The notes under the pieces are model-generated. The model did not search any database. It had not been told where the DNA came from and saw only the letters and a list, made by a program, of their open reading frames with translations. Made by a program: the position numbers and the translations under genes. 64,000 bases of DNA, taken from the NCBI GenBank assembly GCA_905200615.1, contig CAJKLB010000001.1:1-64000 (forward strand). Direction: 5' to 3'. Below, piece after piece: positions 1-7,550 of the stretch. The DNA is from an uncultured Selenomonadales bacterium (GTDB taxonomy: Bacteria > Bacillota > Clostridia > Christensenellales > QALW01). Every line of letters starts with the position of its first letter. Positions within the stretch are counted from its first letter, which is position 1.

Positions 1-422
1 TTGTCGATGTAGTTATAGAGAGTCTTTGTGCTTACGGTTTTCTGAAACCTTCCGCTCAGTTTTGCCTCTCCGCAGACCGCGTCCGGAGACATCTTGTTTT
101 CAAGGATCTGCTTCTCCGCATAGCACACGAAGTCATAGGCTTCCATGATCTTCATTGGCGGACGACTGTTTTTCCTGTTTTCCTCATAAACTCGATGACC
201 TGCGTCCCAATAATATCGTCGATACTTCTTCAGATTTGTGTCTATTTGCTCAACTGTTCCGCGATTCAGCTCATTGTATAAGGTGGAACGGGATATTCCC
301 ACTGCTCGTGCTATCTGCACTTTCGGCAGTCCTTGCCGTAGCAATATTTCTATTTGTGCTCGTTTTTCTCTCGTAAGGTGTTGGAATTTCCTCTCTTCTG
401 TGGTATAATGTGCTTGAGTCAT
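1..422 (-). CDS. IS30-family transposase, N-terminal part (cut by window edge)
   Basis: The reading frame starts at the ATG complementary to 420-422, behind a GGAGG ribosome binding site, and runs off the left edge after about 140 residues. The translation begins MTQAHYTTEE and continues with a helix-turn-helix of the IS30 type (Q-I-A-x-x-V-G-x-S-x-S-T-[IL]-Y-N-E-L, seen here as VQIARAVGISRSTLYNEL), the segment that binds the inverted repeat. The catalytic DDE domain lies outside the window. The frame is open over the visible part, so the copy may be intact. It is transcribed out of the accessory block that follows. Confidence 0.85.
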   Translation of the reverse strand, partial: MTQAHYTTEERKFQHLTREKRAQIEILLRQGLPKVQIARAVGISRSTLYNELNRGTVEQIDTNLKKYRRYYWDAGHRVYEENRKNSRPPMKIMEAYDFVCYAEKQILENKMSPDAVCGEAKLSGRFQKTVSTKTLYNYID

Positions 423-515
423 AGCAGGCCTCCGTGGTTCCTTGTTGTGTGGTTACTTCAATTATACCACGTCTGCTTTGGCTCTTTCTTTATGTCCTAT
501 TTCATTTTACAATGA
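1..515 (-). mobile_element. IS30-family insertion sequence, one end only
   Basis: This holds the start of the transposase gene plus about 90 bases upstream with a TATAAT-like promoter near 461-466 on the minus strand. The outer end is placed near 515 only by analogy with IS30 family layout. The second inverted repeat is outside the window, so neither the terminal repeat nor the target duplication can be confirmed. Confidence 0.4.
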
Positions 516-578
516 ACCTTTTTATGCAAAAAAGTTTTTTCGAACAATCATATCACATCATTCTATACCGCTTTCGCT

Positions 579-827
579 TTACCTCGCGTCGCGTGATTTT
601 GAAGTCTGTGTGCGTGGTGTCGGGTTATTGAGATTGTTGGCAAGCAACTCTTTGGTGTTTTCCAAAAGGCTGCCGTTGCCTGATTCATAAACGCAGACGA
701 AGATTTTCTTTTTCCTGCAATCGGCAATAAACTCCTTTAGTTTTTGATGCTTTGCCTTGTCCCTTTGGTCGGCGCGGGAGCACCACACCTGTGCCAGCTT
801 CAGTTCGTTATTCATTACAATTTCCAT
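579..827 (-). CDS. small conserved protein of mobile DNA, function unknown
   Basis: An 82-residue protein. The start at 827 is chosen because AAAGGAG lies seven bases upstream; a longer frame to 857 lacks such a site. The body (VWCSRADQRD, then FIADCRKKK, then VYESGNGSLLENTKELLANN) resembles a short family I associate with phage and conjugative elements of Clostridia, where similar proteins end in a Leu-Leu-x-x-Asn run. No catalytic motif is evident. It sits 14 bases behind the stop of the next gene upstream, so the two are probably co-transcribed. The last 15 residues are polar and may be disordered. Confidence 0.6.
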   Translation of the reverse strand: MEIVMNNELKLAQVWCSRADQRDKAKHQKLKEFIADCRKKKIFVCVYESGNGSLLENTKELLANNLNNPTPRTQTSKSRDAR

Positions 828-841
828 TTTATTAAACTCCT

Positions 842-1204
842 TTAGTCGCCCTCCCAAACGCCATCCGGTCGCATATGTGCCATTGATAGCAATTGACAGA
901 GTGACTTTTTAACATTCCCTTCGGTTGCTTTCCAATAGTCAGAATCAACTTCATCGGACAAGGCTTCGATTGCTTTTTGCAGAACGGGGATGCTCTCAGC
1001 TCCGGTCTTTCCGTATATGGATCGAATACCACCTTCGCCAAGAACCTCGGGACGACGGAAAACACAGGCATAGTTGTATGTTATGTTCAGACACAGTTCC
1101 TTCGTACCGCCAACAACATATGTCCCACCTCGCATAAAATGGGGATCATCCAATTCGAGGGTTTGCTTCGTGACGGGATCATTTAGATGTATATCGTAGC
1201 TCAT
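842..1204 (-). CDS. conserved hypothetical protein, MSYDIHLNDP family
   Basis: A 120-residue soluble protein starting MSYDIHLNDP, with the family-typical segments MRGGTYVVGG, LNITYNY, IYGKTGAESIPVL and MRPDGVWEGD, the last being the C terminus. The family is widespread in bacteria and phage-like DNA and, as far as I know, has no assigned function. A strong AAAGGAG site stands eight bases before the ATG. The length matches the family, so the gene looks intact. It is probably in one transcript with the small gene downstream and possibly with the phosphoesterase upstream. Confidence 0.7.
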   Translation of the reverse strand: MSYDIHLNDPVTKQTLELDDPHFMRGGTYVVGGTKELCLNITYNYACVFRRPEVLGEGGIRSIYGKTGAESIPVLQKAIEALSDEVDSDYWKATEGNVKKSLCQLLSMAHMRPDGVWEGD

Positions 1205-1286
1205 TTTTTCTTTCTCCTTTCCTGGATCATACCTCTGTAAATATGTAATAGGATGTACTCATCTTTTTCTCTCTTTCTGCTCTTTA

Positions 1287-1988
1287 TCATTCTTCGGAGT
1301 AGAACTCTTGCATATCATCCAATCGGAGGCATGAGAGCCGTCCATATTCAAATCCACCGCCGCAGTCGATGCCGATTGCTTTCTCACTTTTCCATATACT
1401 CCAAGGTTCTCTGTTGTGGAAGAAGCAAGTAGGCGTGTGGCCGAAGATCAGCACATATCCCCCGGGAACAGGACAGGTTTCGTTCCATCTCTCCCATACG
1501 GCAAATTCACGACTGTCTTTATAGTCCTCGCTGTGCCAATAGTTAGCCATATAGTTTTCCTCGGGAGAGGCATGGACGAGCTTATATTTGATGCCATTGA
1601 CCTCAACCTCGAGATTAGTCGGCAGCTTCCAAATGAAGTCGAAGATTTCGGAGCGTGTGTCTTTTCTATAATGTTTGAGCTGCTCATGGGTGACCATACC
1701 GCCGTTCCGATACCAAATCTTTCTCTGTCGCCAGTTTGTGTTTTCCTTTTCTTCTGCTACATCCTTGCAATGACCGATGGCCTTGAGCATCATATACTCG
1801 TGGTTGCCGATCAGCATCTTTGCATTGGGCATCTGCATGATTCGTCTTAATATTTTAATTCCATCGGGATACCTGTCGATCACATCCCCCAGGACATATA
1901 ATGTATCATCCGGTTGGAGATTGATCTGAGCCATAATGGACTCAAACCTTCGCAGGTTGCCGTGGATGTCGGATAATACATAGGTCAT
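1287..1988 (-). CDS. metallophosphoesterase, PP2A-like serine/threonine phosphatase fold
   Basis: A 233-residue cytoplasmic enzyme with the full set of calcineurin-type metal motifs: SDIHGN (residues 6-11), GDVIDRY (34-40), GNHE (61-64) and later HAS and FGHTP histidine motifs. These would bind two metal ions for phosphomonoester or dinucleoside polyphosphate hydrolysis. The size fits the short bacterial PrpA/PrpE/ApaH-like group. The true substrate cannot be told from sequence. The gene lies in a minus-strand run of accessory genes, and its ribosome binding site is weak (GAGATGA). A second, broken member of the superfamily lies at 4206-5063. Confidence 0.85.
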   Translation of the reverse strand: MTYVLSDIHGNLRRFESIMAQINLQPDDTLYVLGDVIDRYPDGIKILRRIMQMPNAKMLIGNHEYMMLKAIGHCKDVAEEKENTNWRQRKIWYRNGGMVTHEQLKHYRKDTRSEIFDFIWKLPTNLEVEVNGIKYKLVHASPEENYMANYWHSEDYKDSREFAVWERWNETCPVPGGYVLIFGHTPTCFFHNREPWSIWKSEKAIGIDCGGGFEYGRLSCLRLDDMQEFYSEE

Positions 1989-2069
1989 CGTTTCATCTCA
2001 CTTTTGCGTATTGTTTTGAGGATGAGTTTTCAGTCCTCATCCACGACCTCACGAATTAGTTTCATGTCT

Positions 2070-2519
2070 TCATTCCGACAGTTCAGCATTCTTTGTTTGT
2101 AGCTGTGAAAGCCTTGCTTCAAGTTCTGCCTTGAGTGCAGACCACATTTCGGGATCGTGGACATTGTTTTGTTTCAGTTCTTGGTCAATATCCTTGATTG
2201 TGACATCGATGGTCTTTGTGTCAATGATGTTGATGTATCTGCGAATAAAGTCTACGACCACTCCCGGCATATAGGTATGTCTGCTAATGGCATATCTCAG
2301 CGCGCTGTTGATGATACATCCGAAGTCATCATCGAAGCAGTATTCCATCCATCGGGCAGGACACAGAACATGACCTTCCTTGCCTTCATCATCTACGATG
2401 ACAAAACCAATATCTTCTTTGTCTACTCGCTCGAGGACATTGTCGAAGTCCTCGCAGAGTTTCTGTCGGCTGATGCGTTCCATTGTGTCCAGGGGCATCA
2501 AATATCTGAAAGTATGCAT
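2070..2519 (-). CDS. conserved hypothetical protein of mobile DNA, Phd-like N terminus
   Basis: A 149-residue protein. I chose the start at 2519 because TGGAG stands eight bases upstream; the longer frame to 2585 would run into the promoter of the divergent toxin gene. The first 60 residues (RYLMPLDTME, then VLERVDKEDIGFVIVDDEGK) look like a Phd/YefM-type antitoxin core. The middle (CIINSALRYAISRHTYMPGV) matches a region I know from uncharacterised phage and conjugative element proteins. The C terminus is a probable coiled coil (MWSALKAELEARLSQLQTKN). Function unknown; it may be a regulator. Confidence 0.55.
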   Translation of the reverse strand: MHTFRYLMPLDTMERISRQKLCEDFDNVLERVDKEDIGFVIVDDEGKEGHVLCPARWMEYCFDDDFGCIINSALRYAISRHTYMPGVVVDFIRRYINIIDTKTIDVTIKDIDQELKQNNVHDPEMWSALKAELEARLSQLQTKNAELSE

Positions 2520-2567
2520 TTTGTATTCTCCATTTCGTATTTTTCTTTGAATTCTTTCCAAAACCCA

Positions 2568-2596
2568 TTGACAAACTGTCATCACAATGATATACT
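2568..2596 (+). promoter_or_regulatory. promoter of the DUF3990/XRE module
   Basis: A near-consensus sigma-A promoter: TTGACA at 2568-2573, exactly 17 bases, then TATACT at 2591-2596. Transcription would start near 2603, giving a leader of about 36 bases before the toxin ATG. Confidence 0.8.
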
Positions 2597-2622
2597 TTTA
2601 TCGAATTATCATTGCAATGATA
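2577..2622. promoter_or_regulatory. paired operator sites around the toxin promoter
   Basis: A perfect 16-bp palindrome, TATCATTGCAATGATA, lies at 2607-2622 between the transcription start and the ribosome binding site. A degenerate second copy at 2577-2592 overlaps the -10 box and shares the exact half-site CAATGATA (2585-2592). The two centres are 30 bp apart, close to three helical turns. This is the layout expected for cooperative autorepression by the XRE-domain protein encoded downstream; the protein-DNA link is inference. Confidence 0.65.
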
Positions 2623-2638
2623 CAGGAGGTATCTCTTT

Positions 2639-3337
2639 ATGAGTGTAATTCAATTACTTCATGGAACTGATCACATCATTGAGGTTCCTGATATCAATAT
2701 CGGTAATCCCCACAACGACTACGGCATGGGCTTCTATTGCACCCGAGTCGATGAGATGGCTCGTGAGTGGGCTTGTAAGAAGAACACGGACGGCTTTGTC
2801 AACATCTACGATTTTGACACCGAGGGGCTGAAAGTCCTTAACCTGTTGGACGGCAATCACACCGTACTCAACTGGATTGCTTTGCTGCTTCAGTTTCGTA
2901 CTTTCAAGCTTGACTCTGAGGTCGCCATTGATGCAAGGGATTACATCATCGAACATTACTCGGTTGATCTCACCGGATACGACATTGTCATCGGCTACCG
3001 AGCAGACGATTCCTACTTCCAGTATGCCGAGTCCTTTGTGTCCAACACCTTGCCCCTCAGAAGTCTGAACAAGGCACTCCGTCTTGGCAAGCTGGGTGAG
3101 CAGACCGTGGTCATTTCCTCGAAGGGATTTGAGCGTTTGAAGTTCACCGATGCATATCCTGTCGACAAGAGTGTTTATTATCCCAAGTTCCTGGATAGAG
3201 ACACCAAGGCGAGGGATACTTATCGTAAGGAGATTAAGAAAAGCAAGTCCTACCGGGACGATATCTTCGTACTCGACATCTTGAGAGAGGAGATGGCAGG
3301 CGATGACTCACGCATACAGCGAATCTTATTTGAGTAA
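2639..3337 (+). CDS. DUF3990 family protein, probable ADP-ribosyltransferase-fold toxin
   Basis: A 232-residue cytoplasmic protein. The N terminus carries LLHGT (residues 6-10) and GMGFYCT (29-35), the His and Tyr motifs of DUF3990, a family related to H-Y-E type ADP-ribosyltransferases; a later GYRADDSYF segment is also family-like. By that relation it would modify a target with NAD, but the substrate is unknown. CAGGAGG precedes the ATG. Its stop overlaps the following XRE gene by 35 bases, and an autoregulatory-looking operator stands upstream, the usual architecture of a type II toxin-antitoxin pair with the toxin first. DUF3990 proteins are known companions of small DUF or HTH proteins; toxicity here is inference. 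Confidence 0.75.
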   Translation: MSVIQLLHGTDHIIEVPDINIGNPHNDYGMGFYCTRVDEMAREWACKKNTDGFVNIYDFDTEGLKVLNLLDGNHTVLNWIALLLQFRTFKLDSEVAIDARDYIIEHYSVDLTGYDIVIGYRADDSYFQYAESFVSNTLPLRSLNKALRLGKLGEQTVVISSKGFERLKFTDAYPVDKSVYYPKFLDRDTKARDTYRKEIKKSKSYRDDIFVLDILREEMAGDDSRIQRILFE

Positions 3338-3950
3338 TGCAAAGGATCGTCTATCTTCATTCTTCGATTATGCTATCAATGACTGTAAGTTAAAGCCTGA
3401 TTGGATTACTGCATTGTTTATCAATACAGGCTATGCAGAACAATTTGAGCGTGGCAATCCTGCCTATGTAGCAGGTATGTCGGGTGTCGAACTTGCTCGT
3501 GCTGTTATCCTAAAGGCATATGGCAGAAAGGAACTACCGAAGCCTACCCATGCAGAGGATTGTTCTCCTGAGTATTGGGCAGGTTGGGCGCTTGCAGAGT
3601 ATCAATGGTTCACCGGTCGCAGATTCAAAGATATCTTTGATCGTATTCCATTGACCAAGATTATCGGGATGTATTCCGTGTATCATGAGATGGACATAAC
3701 CAACTTCATCGAGACAATGGAAGAGTTCTACAAGGCTGCCGAGGGTGATTCCAATCTGAAACGCATTCGAGAGAATAGAGGTTTATCTCAGACGGAACTT
3801 GCAGAGCAATCAGGCATCAAAGTCCGTAACATTCAGATGTATGAGCAGCGAGTCAACAGCATCGATAAAGCACAAGCACATATACTCTATAAGTTATCTC
3901 GTGTTCTTGGTTGCGATATCGAAGACTTGCTTGAAAACCCTATGATGTAA
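3303..3950 (+). CDS. two-domain protein with C-terminal XRE helix-turn-helix, probable antitoxin
   Basis: A 215-residue protein translated from within the end of the DUF3990 gene (35-base overlap, different frame), so translation is coupled. Residues 1-150 form an uncharacterised domain with FDYAIND, DWITALFI, NPAYVAGMSGVELA and SPEYWAGWALAEYQWFTG. Residues 152-212 are a XRE domain (LKRIRENRGLSQTELAEQSG, then NIQMYEQ). The C-terminal domain probably binds the palindromes at 2577-2622, and the N-terminal domain probably binds and neutralises the toxin. That division of labour is inferred from gene order and domain type. Its 3' end overlaps the opposite-strand RelB-like gene. Confidence 0.75.
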   Translation: MTHAYSESYLSNAKDRLSSFFDYAINDCKLKPDWITALFINTGYAEQFERGNPAYVAGMSGVELARAVILKAYGRKELPKPTHAEDCSPEYWAGWALAEYQWFTGRRFKDIFDRIPLTKIIGMYSVYHEMDITNFIETMEEFYKAAEGDSNLKRIRENRGLSQTELAEQSGIKVRNIQMYEQRVNSIDKAQAHILYKLSRVLGCDIEDLLENPMM

Positions 3951-4157
3951 TTCCATCCTTGCACCTGCTTCGGCAGGTGCATTTTCTATACCCAAATACG
4001 CCTTGAGGAGTGGCAGATTCTCGGGGATCACGCTGAACTTAATAAATCCTGCAGCCATATCTTCGATGGTTGTCCCGAGGCTCTCAAACAGAGGGACTAC
4101 CTGATCATAGACCTCCTGGTCGATTTCAAATATCATCGTTACGAGGTTTTCACTCAT
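3894..4157 (-). CDS. RelB/DinJ-like ribbon-helix-helix protein, orphan antitoxin
   Basis: An 87-residue protein, MSENLVTMIFEIDQEVYDQV at the start, with the short beta strand and helix typical of RelB/DinJ antitoxins. AAGGAG stands six bases before the ATG. No RelE/YafQ toxin is adjacent. The last 19 codons overlap the 3' end of the convergent XRE gene on the other strand, which suggests the original C terminus and any toxin partner were lost by deletion and replaced by antisense reading. It could still act as a solo regulator. Confidence 0.5.
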   Translation of the reverse strand: MSENLVTMIFEIDQEVYDQVVPLFESLGTTIEDMAAGFIKFSVIPENLPLLKAYLGIENAPAEAGARMELHHRVFKQVFDIATKNTR

Positions 4158-4205
4158 TGGCTTTCTCCTTAACCATCTCCAAAGAGGTCATCTATCTTCC
4201 CATTG

Positions 4206-5063
4206 TCACAGTTTCTTTCTATTGTTCCAGGTGTAGTCGACAAACACATCCCAATTGTTCATGATCTGCCAAGCGACATCCACCTTTATTTCCTCATCAT
4301 CATTTCCTCCGACCCAGGGAGAAATAAGGACTTCCCATTCACACTTTGACCAGAAATAATACATAACCTCCCTGCGGAGCTGCATAGCGAAGTCTTCCTT
4401 GCTTTGCACCTTCCTGGCTGCCTTCTTAACATACTCACGGAACGAGCCGTGTTCAAAGATATTGAATGTTTCAATGCTTCGGCTATTACTGTTGTGATAG
4501 AACACATTCCAAGTGATGTCATCTTGGGGGTAGATGGAGGGCTTTTTCTCCCAAGGGAACTTTACTGTGTATTCATCAGATCGTTCTCCATAGTTGGGTC
4601 TAATCGTCCGTCCACCTTCGATGATCTCGTCCAATGTCACAGGCTCATAGTTCCAGTACATACAGCCCACATTATAGATTTCATTTCGGCATCCGATGCT
4701 GTTCAGATACTTAGCAAAGTCCACCTCAAAGTCTGCTTCATCCGTAAAGTGGGAGTGCGCGTGGAGGTGGATTGCCTGATGTCTGTGTCCGTTGTACATA
4801 GGCTTGAAGAAGTGGTCGAGGATGACTCTTTTCTTCGTGCCGTCTTTCAAGGTGACACAGATATCGTCAGAGTCCTTAATCCCTGCAAGAGCTGCCTTCG
4901 CTTTGGCATTGTGCAGGAAGTGGTCGCGATTGCCTTTGATGAGGATGATCTGACCGTTTAGGCTCTTAATGAGTTCCGGTGCATCATCGTTTCGGGCTTT
5001 CCAAATCATATCTCCAAGGACATATCTCAAGGCCCGCCTTGATTTCCTTGCCGTTCTTATCAA
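4206..5063 (-). pseudogene. metallophosphoesterase lacking its N-terminal metal motif
   Basis: A 285-codon frame that keeps the second and later motifs of the metallophosphoesterase fold (VLGDMIW, LIKGNRDHF, HLHAHSH) but has no D-x-H motif ahead of them. Related proteins start with about 45 residues containing FTSDxHFxH. Here the sequence in front of VLGD instead comes from another gene, a remnant beginning MQYFDKNGKEIKAG at 5073, in a different frame. The good ribosome binding site (GGAAAGGAG) serves that remnant and not this frame. I read this as a deletion that fused the start of one gene to the body of another out of frame. A C-terminal half of unknown fold is still open. Confidence 0.6.
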
Positions 5064-5073
5064 AATACTGCAT
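4984..5073 (-). pseudogene. remnant of a small gene, MQYFDKNGKEIK family
   Basis: The strong ribosome binding site GGAAAGGAG is nine bases before an ATG at 5073 that opens a 29-residue frame. The first 14 residues look like the start of small phage/conjugative element proteins beginning M-[QK]-Y-F-D-x-N-G-x-E-I-K. After these the frame reads into the shifted phosphoesterase sequence and stops, so only the start of the gene remains. Confidence 0.45.
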
Positions 5074-5141
5074 GGGACAATTCTCCTTTCCGATATATTT
5101 ACTCATCCTTATTGTTAGAGGAGGGAGTACAAAACGAAAAA

Positions 5142-5174
5142 GGAGGTTGCGCATAAAATGTATGCGCAACCTCC
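5142..5174 (-). terminator. rho-independent terminator for the lipoprotein operon
   Basis: A perfect 14-bp stem (5142-5155 with 5161-5174, loop of five) is followed on the minus strand by TTTTTCGTTTT. It lies about 55 bases behind the stop of the gene at 5228-6028. Confidence 0.8.
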
Positions 5175-5183
5175 CTGAAATAC

Positions 5184-5213
5184 AGAAGCCCTTAACATTC
5201 AGTTAGGGGCTTC
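5184..5213 (-). terminator. second hairpin between the lipoprotein gene and its terminator
   Basis: AGAAGCCC...GGGGCTTCT forms a 13-bp stem with one G-U pair and a five-base loop. It has no proper T-run on either strand, so it more likely protects the 3' end or assists the terminator just beyond it. Confidence 0.45.
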
Positions 5214-5227
5214 TATTACAGATATAT

Positions 5228-6028
5228 TCACCAACTGTATTCGGAAAATTTAATCGTATAGGTTTCTCCGGGGACAACATCATAAACTATTATAGTGTCA
5301 TCTTTGAACTTGTCGCCGTTAGAAAGAGAGGATAAGGAGAGCATACCATCCTCAACCATAAAATCCTTGCTGTCGTAGATTTTGTATTTGATCATATCAT
5401 ATGTAGAAGAACTCCCATATGTTTTCGAGCCAGTTACGGTGATTTTTAATTGAGAAGTAAACTCCTTTTCATATGTGTATTTTACTTCTTCAATTCTAAT
5501 CTTGGATTCTACTTTGCCATCATAGCCTTTGACATTAATTTCTTGGGGCAAACCGTCAGCTATGAGTTGTACATCTTTGACTGGCAAGCAATACAATGCT
5601 TCGCAATTCACCTCATCAAACCGTAGGAATTCTCCCTTGTAAACTGTTAGGTATACTTTTCCATTTGCTGAAGTGCCCGTGGCAATATTTGATGCAGGGA
5701 TTCTCAGATTTGCTAAATACTGCTCACCCGCCACCTTGCTTGAATAATATCCAAAATCATCTTTGGTTATGGAATGCGTCCCACTATATACTTCTTCACC
5801 GTTATCATTCACAATTCGAATGTCAACATCGACATCAGCAGAAACATATCGCTCCGAGACAGTTAACAAAGCAAAGAATACACTATAGTCATTCGTGCCT
5901 TCGTTGTGTTGAAAAGACCAGTTTTTCAGTGTTTCAATGTCGGATGTTCTTGTTCCAACTGGAACTAACGAACATCCGCATAATTGAATTACTAACAAAA
6001 GTACTAACAATAATACTGATTTTTTCAT
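5228..6028 (-). CDS. secreted lipoprotein of unknown function
   Basis: A 266-residue protein. The start at 6028 is chosen because the signal peptide MKKSVLLLVLLLVIQLCGC begins there, with a lipobox (L-C-G-C) giving lipidation at Cys19. Translation is coupled to the upstream gene by an ATGA overlap at 6025-6028. The mature part is rich in beta strands and charged residues (VDVDIRIVND, KVYLTVYKGEFLRFDEVN) and has no motif I recognise. The C terminus (VVPGETYTIKFSEYSW) looks like an immunoglobulin-like or FN3-like strand pattern. It likely sits on the outer face of the membrane and works with the upstream protein. Confidence 0.65.
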   Translation of the reverse strand: MKKSVLLLVLLLVIQLCGCSLVPVGTRTSDIETLKNWSFQHNEGTNDYSVFFALLTVSERYVSADVDVDIRIVNDNGEEVYSGTHSITKDDFGYYSSKVAGEQYLANLRIPASNIATGTSANGKVYLTVYKGEFLRFDEVNCEALYCLPVKDVQLIADGLPQEINVKGYDGKVESKIRIEEVKYTYEKEFTSQLKITVTGSKTYGSSSTYDMIKYKIYDSKDFMVEDGMLSLSSLSNGDKFKDDTIIVYDVVPGETYTIKFSEYSW

Positions 6029-7158
6029 TTGTCTTTGCCCCCAACAACCAATTCCGTCATTTCTCTTTTCAACTGTTTTAACTCTTTTTGGGGACGAAGA
6101 CAAGTTACCCGATTGCATTGTTCATTCAGATAACATGTTTCGCAGATAATTTCACTTACAGCTTGCTCAGCCAGTTCTTTATCTGTTGGGAGTGCGTATT
6201 TATCAATCTTCTTGATGCTTTTGGGTTCTCTTAGCGAATAGTCAATCTGCTTTCCATTACTTGTTTTTACATATCGATAAACTTCTGCAAAGAAGGAAAC
6301 GCCATCTCCGATTTCATATTCTTCAAAGCCTTTAATGCTCATCCAAACATGTTCTTCTTTGCCATCAAAACATAGGCCGTCAGGATACATTCCTTCAACG
6401 AATATGCGTTCAAAGCAAATATTATCTTTGGTCTTTCTTTCAATAGTTCCCTTAAATGAAAGAGGAATGCTGTGGTAACAGGTTGCAAACCATTCTCTTG
6501 TTTTATGGAAAGATCTGATTTGTACATCAATATAGTCATCGTAGGAAAATCTTTCTGCACCTACTACATCGCTGTATCCATTTGGATCAAAGTCTATATC
6601 CCCATCATATGTTTGAACTATTATTTTTTCGCCATAATATGTGGCAAATGTTTCTTTGTATTCCGGATATTTTTGAATTAAGTTAACTGCTTTTTTTATT
6701 CTCTCGGATCGACAGGCTTTATTTCTTTCTTCTTCAAGCTGCTTTTGTTTCTTCTCTTGCTTTTCAATGTATTCCATTTCGCTTGCGGTCAATAAGGGAG
6801 TTATTTGATCCTTGTTGTCGTATTTTCCGCTTGCTAACGATGACTTGAACCGATTGAGAATGGATTTAAGCATTTCGGGAGACAGAAACTTTGCTTTCTC
6901 GATGGAGCAACTATGGTAGCAGCCAGTGTAAATATTGCCGTGTCCGTTTCCGTACATAACAGCAGTATTCCACGGACATAAGTAGTGTTCTTTTTGAATC
7001 AGCTTACCACGCTTTAATCCGTCTTCGAATTCGGGGAAAATTTGGGGATTGCCACAGCCTTCATAATCGTCCACCCAAAAGCCTGATGGGCCTTTGTCTG
7101 CATGTTGAATCATAACATCCAACACTTCAATTGTTTTTTCTTTCTTTTCGGTTTTCAT
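6025..7158 (-). CDS. large cytoplasmic protein with N- and C-terminal cysteine clusters, unknown
   Basis: A 377-residue protein with no signal peptide. Residues 30-90 contain spaced cysteines (GCGNP, YLCPWN, TGCYHSCS), and the C terminus has CETCYLNEQCNRVTC, so two metal or zinc sites are plausible. Between them lie a charged coiled-coil stretch (EYIEKQEKKQKQLEEERNKA) and a beta-rich region (SFKGTIER to FFAEVYRYVK) that reads like an OB-fold. I do not recognise the family. It is first in a two-gene operon with the lipoprotein, behind an extended -10 promoter and a GGAGG site. Its codon use matches the accessory block. Confidence 0.65.
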   Translation of the reverse strand: MKTEKKEKTIEVLDVMIQHADKGPSGFWVDDYEGCGNPQIFPEFEDGLKRGKLIQKEHYLCPWNTAVMYGNGHGNIYTGCYHSCSIEKAKFLSPEMLKSILNRFKSSLASGKYDNKDQITPLLTASEMEYIEKQEKKQKQLEEERNKACRSERIKKAVNLIQKYPEYKETFATYYGEKIIVQTYDGDIDFDPNGYSDVVGAERFSYDDYIDVQIRSFHKTREWFATCYHSIPLSFKGTIERKTKDNICFERIFVEGMYPDGLCFDGKEEHVWMSIKGFEEYEIGDGVSFFAEVYRYVKTSNGKQIDYSLREPKSIKKIDKYALPTDKELAEQAVSEIICETCYLNEQCNRVTCLRPQKELKQLKREMTELVVGGKDK

Positions 7159-7246
7159 TATTACAACCTCCGTTAATAAGTGCCGCCGTCTGGCGACCTG
7201 ACATGTTAACAGCGGTTTAGTGGACTAATATTTTACTGTGTGAAAC

Positions 7247-7275
7247 ATTATAACATAATATTGCAGAAAACGCAA
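7247..7275 (-). promoter_or_regulatory. promoter of the Cys-cluster/lipoprotein operon
   Basis: On the minus strand TTGCGT (7275-7270), 17 bases, then TATAAT (7252-7247), with an upstream TGT that makes an extended -10. The leader before the ATG at 7158 is about 80 bases and contains a short GC-rich hairpin near 7180-7200. Confidence 0.7.
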
Positions 7276-7381
7276 TGAGATTACGAAAAGTGCCGCTTTT
7301 TCGTTAAGAAAATATAATAGCTTGGTGATTGAACCGTCAACACAAAGCCGGTAAGACACAAACATTTAACAATCAGAGAAA

Positions 7382-7428
7382 CGAAAAAAGGGGCAGACTC
7401 TGCGAAAATAATCGCAAAATCTGCCCCT
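7382..7428 (-). terminator. terminator downstream of the tRNA gene
   Basis: AGGGGCAGA and TCTGCCCCT (7389-7397 with 7420-7428) pair, with an inner GCGA/TCGC stem. On the minus strand the hairpin is followed by TTTTTTCG. The interval 7276-7581 holds only this hairpin, the next one and no credible gene. Confidence 0.65.
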
Positions 7429-7514
7429 AAAAGCCCAGGTATTTAGTTCAAGTCCTCCCCAAAGGTCGTTTTTGGGGAATGATATCTTTTGAATTGCACC
7501 TTGAAAAATGGCAC

Positions 7515-7550
7515 GAAAAAACCCAGAAACCGTTGTGGTTTCTGGGTTTT
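7515..7550 (-). terminator. terminator of the initiator tRNA gene
   Basis: AAAACCCAGAAACC and GGTTTCTGGGTTTT form a 14-bp stem with a five-base loop, followed on the minus strand by TTTTTT. It lies about 30 bases behind the tRNA 3' end. A smaller hairpin (7552-7575, CGAACCG/CGGTTCG) stands between. Confidence 0.8.

Noticed and set aside
155..376. Open frame of 73 codons on the plus strand
   Set aside because: It is antisense to the IS30 transposase, whose helix-turn-helix is clear on the other strand.
2157..2642. 161-codon plus-strand frame
   Set aside because: It is opposite the conserved minus-strand gene and crosses the toxin promoter and operator; no ribosome binding site.
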